The position numbers were made by a program, and so were the translations under genes. The notes under the pieces were generated by a model. The model made no database searches. It worked only from the letters and a program-made list of their open reading frames with translations, and was not told the origin of the DNA. From a bacterium (GTDB lineage Bacteria > Pseudomonadota > Alphaproteobacteria > Rhizobiales > JAKIUO01), in the NCBI GenBank assembly GCA_024228495.1, contig JAAETJ010000637.1, positions 1-51,053 of the forward strand: DNA of 51,053 bases. The letters run 5' to 3'. How positions within the stretch are numbered: the stretch's first letter is position 1; the number at the start of each line of letters is the position of its first letter. Of the stretch, positions 47,339-51,053 are shown piece by piece.

Positions 47339-49548
47339 CCTCCTCGAAGCAAAAACTTAGTATTGCCGCGCAACCGGCATCCGCTGGTACGCAACAGACA
47401 ATCAAACGGCGCCTCGATCTTGCCGTTGATGGCATCACCTGCCCCGCTTGCATGACAACCATTGAGCAAGGCATCGGCAATATGCCGGGCATTGCCGAAG
47501 TTATACTCAATTATACAACGCACCGGCTGACAATTGAGGGACGTGATAGTGTCCCCAACCTGGAAGCCATTATCGGCAAGCTGGATCATCTGGGCTATAA
47601 AGGGCGTCCCTATGAGCTAAGCACGGCTGGCCTCGCACAGGCGCGCGCCGAAAAACATCTTTTGCGCGCCATGGCGGTCGCTGGGTTTGCAGCCGCAAAT
47701 ATCATGATGATGTCCGTTGCGGTCTGGTCTGGCAATAGCTCTGGCATGGAGGAATCAACACGCGATCTGTTCCACTGGATATCGGCCATGATTGCGCTGC
47801 CTGCCGTGACCTATGCCGGGCAACCATTTTTTCTGAGCGCCCTTTCAGCCCTCAAGGGACGCCATCTCAATATGGATGTGCCCATCTCCCTGGCGGTCAT
47901 TCTGGCGGTTGTCATGTCCCTTGTGCAGACCATATCCCACCAGCCAGACACCTATTTTGATTCGGCAGTCATGTTATTATTCTTTTTGCTGATCGGGCGC
48001 TATCTCGACCTGCGCGCTCGCAACCGAACAAGAGAACTTGGGCAAAATCTCATGGCGTTGCAAAAGCCTACGGTCACGAGAATAGCGCTGGATAATACAA
48101 CGCAAGAATGTCCCGTATCCCTCATTGAACCTGGTGATCGCATTCTTGTTCCCATGGGTGCGCGTATCGGTGTCGACGGGATTATATCACAAGGGTCCAG
48201 CGAAATCGATACCAGCCTGGTCACTGGGGAAAGCACGCCGCGCACAAAAACAATTGATGACAAGGTCTATGCCGGGACCCTTAATCTGGGGGCTCCCTTG
48301 CATGTGACCGCTAATGCCGCAGGAGACAATACCCTGCTGGCTGAAATCAGCGCACTTATGGACAAGGCCATGCAAAAACGCGGCACCTATGTACGCCTTG
48401 CCGACAAGGCCGCGTCACTCTATGCCCCCGTTGTGCATCTTACGGCTCTATTTACGCTGATTGGCTGGCTGCTCTTGTCAAATGGCTGGCAACCCTCACT
48501 ACTGACCGCTATTGCCGTGTTGATCATTACCTGCCCCTGCGCTCTGGGCCTGGCGGTGCCTGTCGTACAGGTCGTCGCCACAGGTGCTCTGTTTCGTCGT
48601 GGAATTCTTGTTAACGCGGGAGACGCGCTGGAGCGCCTGGCCCTTATCGACACTATTGTCTTTGACAAGACCGGAACCCTTACAGAACCAGATCCAGTTA
48701 TTCTCAACCTAAAAGATATCAGCGAAAACGATCTACGTGATGCCGCCCGGCTTGCCCGCTCCAGCCATCACATATTAGCCCGTGCCATCGCCCCTCATGC
48801 CAAACACGTCCCCCTCATTCCTGATGCCCGCGAAATTGCTGGCAGCGGTGTCATGGGACAACTCGGCGATCAACAACTAAGACTTGGCTCACACCAGTTC
48901 TGTCTGGACGATACAAACAAGCAACCGCCCTCGTCCAATCCAAACGAGCAAAGGTCAGAACTCTGGTTTCGCAGAAACGAAGAACAACCAGTACGTTTTC
49001 AATTCCATCAAGATCTGAAAGAGGACGCAGTGGAGACCATTCGTACCTTGATCTCACTTGGCTTCAAAGTCGAGATTCTATCTGGAGACAAACAAGGCGT
49101 CGTTGCAAAAACAGCGCAATCTCTGGGCATCGAGACATTCAGGGCCCAAACCAAACCAAAAGATAAAATTGAACATATCGAAAAACTAAAGGCTGCCGGA
49201 GCCCATGTCATGATGATCGGAGATGGTCTTAATGATGCGGCCGCTCTGCAGACTGCAAATGTATCGGTTGCCCCTGCCAGCGCTCTTGATATTACCCAAG
49301 GGTCCGCAGATATTGTCATCGTTGGCAATCGCCTCCACCCTTTGTTGGAACTGATCACAATCGCACGAAAAGCCAGAGTACTAATCATTCAAAACTTCTA
49401 TTTCGCAGCAATCTATAATATTGTTGCCATTCCGCTGGCCGTATTGGGTTATGTCACACCTTTGCTTGCCGCCTTGTCCATGTCTGTTTCCTCCATCATC
49501 GTCACGCTCAATGCGCTTCGCGCACAACTGATACGAAAGGAACAATAA
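47335..49548 (+). CDS. ccoI: Copper-transporting P1B-type ATPase CcoI/FixI
   Basis: This is a 737-residue copper pump that supplies Cu for the cbb3 CuB site. The N-terminal heavy-metal domain has GITCPACMTTIEQ (Cys36, Cys39). TGES is in LVTGESTPRT, the membrane Cu site is CPC at Cys400/Cys402 (ITCPCALGLAVPV), the phosphorylated Asp is in DKTGT (Asp444), and GDGLNDAAAL closes the P-domain. The nucleotide-binding HP motif, normally H-P, reads SSHHILARAI with Pro replaced by Ile480. Spans are otherwise normal. It ends one base into ccoS. Confidence 0.95.
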   Translation: MTSSKQKLSIAAQPASAGTQQTIKRRLDLAVDGITCPACMTTIEQGIGNMPGIAEVILNYTTHRLTIEGRDSVPNLEAIIGKLDHLGYKGRPYELSTAGLAQARAEKHLLRAMAVAGFAAANIMMMSVAVWSGNSSGMEESTRDLFHWISAMIALPAVTYAGQPFFLSALSALKGRHLNMDVPISLAVILAVVMSLVQTISHQPDTYFDSAVMLLFFLLIGRYLDLRARNRTRELGQNLMALQKPTVTRIALDNTTQECPVSLIEPGDRILVPMGARIGVDGIISQGSSEIDTSLVTGESTPRTKTIDDKVYAGTLNLGAPLHVTANAAGDNTLLAEISALMDKAMQKRGTYVRLADKAASLYAPVVHLTALFTLIGWLLLSNGWQPSLLTAIAVLIITCPCALGLAVPVVQVVATGALFRRGILVNAGDALERLALIDTIVFDKTGTLTEPDPVILNLKDISENDLRDAARLARSSHHILARAIAPHAKHVPLIPDAREIAGSGVMGQLGDQQLRLGSHQFCLDDTNKQPPSSNPNEQRSELWFRRNEEQPVRFQFHQDLKEDAVETIRTLISLGFKVEILSGDKQGVVAKTAQSLGIETFRAQTKPKDKIEHIEKLKAAGAHVMMIGDGLNDAAALQTANVSVAPASALDITQGSADIVIVGNRLHPLLELITIARKARVLIIQNFYFAAIYNIVAIPLAVLGYVTPLLAALSMSVSSIIVTLNALRAQLIRKEQ

Positions 49549-49772
49549 TGGATTTCGTATATGTGCTGTTACCATTGGCCCTTCTCCTAGGTTTTATTGC
49601 ACTCATGGCATTCATGTGGACCTTGAAGTCGGGACAATATGATGATCTCGACGGCGCTGCATGGCGCGCCATTATGGACGATGATCAAGAACTCAACCCC
49701 AATTTCCAACAGCCTGCCAATGAGGAAAATAGTCCACAGGACCCTGTTGATAAGGGGGAGACTCAGGCTTGA
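49548..49772 (+). CDS. ccoS: Cbb3 oxidase maturation protein CcoS
   Basis: This 74-residue protein has one membrane span (VYVLLPLALLLGFIALMAFMW) followed by TLKSGQYDDLDGAAWRAIMDDD, the diagnostic CcoS stretch. CcoS is needed for heme b incorporation into CcoN. The ATG shares a base with the ccoI stop (TAATG). It is the last gene of the cluster. Confidence 0.95.
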   Translation: MDFVYVLLPLALLLGFIALMAFMWTLKSGQYDDLDGAAWRAIMDDDQELNPNFQQPANEENSPQDPVDKGETQA

Positions 49773-50504
49773 TCCATGCCTGGCTTTTATTTCTCGCTGG
49801 TGATATCGAAATTTTAGTCTAAGATAGGATCTGTTGATGAGGTTCTAATCAGGCTGACTAAGGCGTTTTGTTCGAGTAAGTCGTAGCTGTGAAACCGAAA
49901 CTTATCGATTATTTGACTTTAGGGTGATATCCGCAATTTCACTTCCATTGTCGCATATATTCATAGGTGTGCACGCCATGAATATCTCGGTACCGCGTAC
50001 CAGTATCATACTGTTGTGTAAGATAGTTAGTAGTGTCAATATTTGTAACGGCTGTTTTGTGCGTACGTTCATACGAGCAGCCATAGTATACAGAGTGGTT
50101 TTGTACCCATCAGTACGTATCGTTTAACTGTTGTGCTTATTTGGTCTGCGTGTTTTAAGTATAGCAGTAGTGTTTGAGATAGTCTATCGAGACTTGATCA
50201 AGAGTTCGTATTGAACTGTTCATGTAGTGGCATAAATAAAATACCCACCCGCGCATGATATCTAATAAAAAGGACAGGGAACCACAGACCCTGTCCTTTT
50301 TTATTTGTCATTTTTTCAATTCTGCATAGAAAAAACACAAATTTACAGCTCGAAACACTTACGCGCCAGCTCATCAAATCTGATTAGTATTGGGTCGTTT
50401 TACATAAAGGTACGAAAACCGCCACAGGAATTGCTGAGATGACCCAGGGCGGCGTGTCTTGAGCAATTTTGCCGTCTCCCAAAGCACTGAGGATTTTATG
50501 CTGC
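49773..50504. other. Noncoding region after ccoS (about 730 bp)
   Basis: No frame here is protein-like. The stretch from about 49920 to 50250 is rich in GTA/TAC words (GTACGT, AGTAGTGT) and differs in texture from the neighbouring genes. It leads directly into the strong terminator at 50267-50303 on the + strand, so a small RNA or an extended 3' end of the cco transcript is possible. Confidence 0.55.
50267..50303. terminator. Strong bidirectional terminator
   Basis: GGACAGGG (50272-50279) pairs perfectly with CCCTGTCC (50289-50296), with flanking A and T runs extending the stem. Six T follow on the + strand and a T-run also follows on the - strand. The nearest + strand gene, ccoS, ends about 500 bases upstream. 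Confidence 0.85.
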
Positions 50505-50740
50505 TCATTTTGGGGTAAGAATGCCGACGGTATCTTGAAGTTTTTCATCTGAGAAATCATACTCACCCAGCAGGTTTAGATGACGCCATGCAACTACAGA
50601 ATAGTTGGCGATGGCTTCCAGAATATTGTTCTTTGCCTCTTTCGTCTCGGCCTTGGCGAGTTTCTGGGATAAATAGAGGTAACGCCAGTCTCAACTTTTT
50701 TCAGTTCACATAGGGAACGTAACGTGATTCCATAAGATTG
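50505..50740 (-). pseudogene. Possible Tn3-type transposase C-terminal remnant
   Basis: On the minus strand one frame ending at a TGA (50507-50505) reads IYLSQKLAKAETKEAKNN, then SVVAWRHLNLLGEYDFSDEK and LQDTVGILTPK. The WRHLNLLGEYDFS pattern recalls the C-terminal end of Tn3-family transposases, where a similar His-Asn-Leu-x-Gly-x-Tyr/Phe motif occurs shortly before the stop. There is no start or catalytic region, so it is at best a fragment. The assignment rests on this motif alone. Confidence 0.4.
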
Positions 50741-50789
50741 TTAAACAACCGCCCATTATCCAACATGAAGGGTTACCCCATGGAATCAC
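50724..50789. repeat. Inverted repeat GTGATTCCAT / ATGGAATCAC
   Basis: Perfect 10-base arms lie at 50724-50733 and 50780-50789, 46 bases apart. They sit between the two transposase-like remnants, and the right arm includes the start codon of the IS982-like fragment. They could be element ends or a junction product. Confidence 0.45.
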
Positions 50790-51049
50790 AGATTTATCTT
50801 ATTTCACTTTACCTTTCTGTCGAGAAAAAATTTAAGGAAGTTGTTGGGGAGAGGTTTTTGCGAAGCCGCGGATTTGCACCGGCTTTAAGCGATGTTGAGC
50901 ATATCACCATCGAACTATTTGGCGAATATCAGGGCCATGGCAACGACAAGGCAATGTCCCGTTCAATGTTGAAAATGCAGTCGCAAGGGCTGCCGATTGA
51001 GACAGGTTATGCAGCTTTGGCCTGTTGGTCAAGATCGTCATTTCCCTGA
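50780..51049 (+). pseudogene. IS982-like transposase N-terminal fragment
   Basis: The 89-residue frame starts MESQIYLISLYLSVEKKFKE and reads RSRGFAPALSDVEHITIELF, then GEYQGHGNDKA. This fits the N-terminal region of IS982-family transposases, where R-G-P-A-L-(T/S)-D-x-E-x-x-T-x-E-x-x-G-E-x-x-G is conserved. After DKA the expected continuation (a W-R-Y/H-F run) is lost, and the frame ends at a TGA at 51047. A deletion or frameshift has broken it, or only the edge of a copy is in view. Intact members are about 290-320 residues. Confidence 0.5.
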
Positions 51050-51053
51050 TGCC

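Noticed and set aside
50193-50202. Palindrome CTTGATCAAG as an FNR-like or attachment site
   Set aside because: No spacer between half-sites and no neighbouring gene; a 10-base palindrome is expected by chance in 51 kb.
50384-50566. 60-codon minus-strand frame in the transposase-like region
   Set aside because: It is in a different frame from the WRHLNLLGEYDFS segment and covers its end; most likely a shadow.
1-51053. tRNA, rRNA or CRISPR arrays
   Set aside because: I looked for T-arm-like GGTTCGA motifs, conserved rRNA stretches and regular repeat-spacer patterns and saw none; short or divergent RNAs could still be missed by eye.

Overview
This window looks like chromosomal core from an alphaproteobacterium, most likely Hyphomicrobiales (Rhizobiales), with moderate GC judged by eye. 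The evidence is gene order and protein type. There is a 15-kb rpsB-tsf-pyrH-frr-uppS-cdsA-dxr-rseP-bamA-lpxD-fabZ-lpxA-lpxI-lpxB run that uses LpxI rather than LpxH, an alpha-type short prolyl-tRNA synthetase next to lolC-lolD-dnaE, an RNase E with a large insertion in its S1 region, a PodJ-like polarity protein, and a complete ccoNOQPGHIS (fixNOQP-GHIS) cluster. Genus cannot be settled from the sequence alone.

Layout. 1-3179 (-): an AsmA/DUF3971-type envelope protein cut by the window edge. 3461-4792 (+): a BCP-type peroxiredoxin and a bactofilin. 4909-10200 (-): amiC-mrcA-prfB; prfB carries a textbook programmed +1 frameshift. 11158-13692 (+): rne behind a long leader. 13787-14053 (+): a 3'-truncated CinA/MoaB-like remnant. 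14074-17148 (-): the PodJ-like Sel1-repeat membrane protein. 17580-18487 (+): a small exported protein and a YjbQ-family enzyme. 18508-34123 (-): the translation / isoprenoid-phospholipid / lipid A / outer-membrane assembly block. 34196-41339 (-): dnaE, lolD, lolC, proS. 41538-49772 (+): a putative FNR/FixK site followed by ccoN, ccoO, ccoQ, ccoP, ccoG, ccoH, ccoI, ccoS. 49773-51053: noncoding sequence, a strong orphan terminator and transposase debris.

How the genes work together. Most of the window builds the cell envelope: undecaprenyl-PP (UppS), isoprenoid precursor (Dxr), CDP-diacylglycerol (CdsA), lipid A (LpxD/FabZ/LpxA/LpxI/LpxB), beta-barrel insertion (BamA), site-2 proteolysis (RseP), lipoprotein release (LolC/D), peptidoglycan synthesis and cleavage (PBP1A, AmiC), a bactofilin and a polar organiser. 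Translation and RNA genes (RF2, S2, EF-Ts, RRF, ProRS, RNase E) are interleaved. The ccoNOQP operon encodes the high-affinity cbb3 oxidase for low oxygen, and ccoGHIS encodes its copper delivery and assembly factors.

No obviously new multi-gene system is present. The points most worth a second look are: S2 with a C-terminal helix-hairpin-helix extension; bipartite direct repeats in the podJ-like divergent intergenic region; an imperfect repeat pair in the rne leader; tandem hairpins ahead of proS; a dyad between rpsB and tsf; the orphan terminator at 50267-50303; and the decayed CinA-like and transposase genes.
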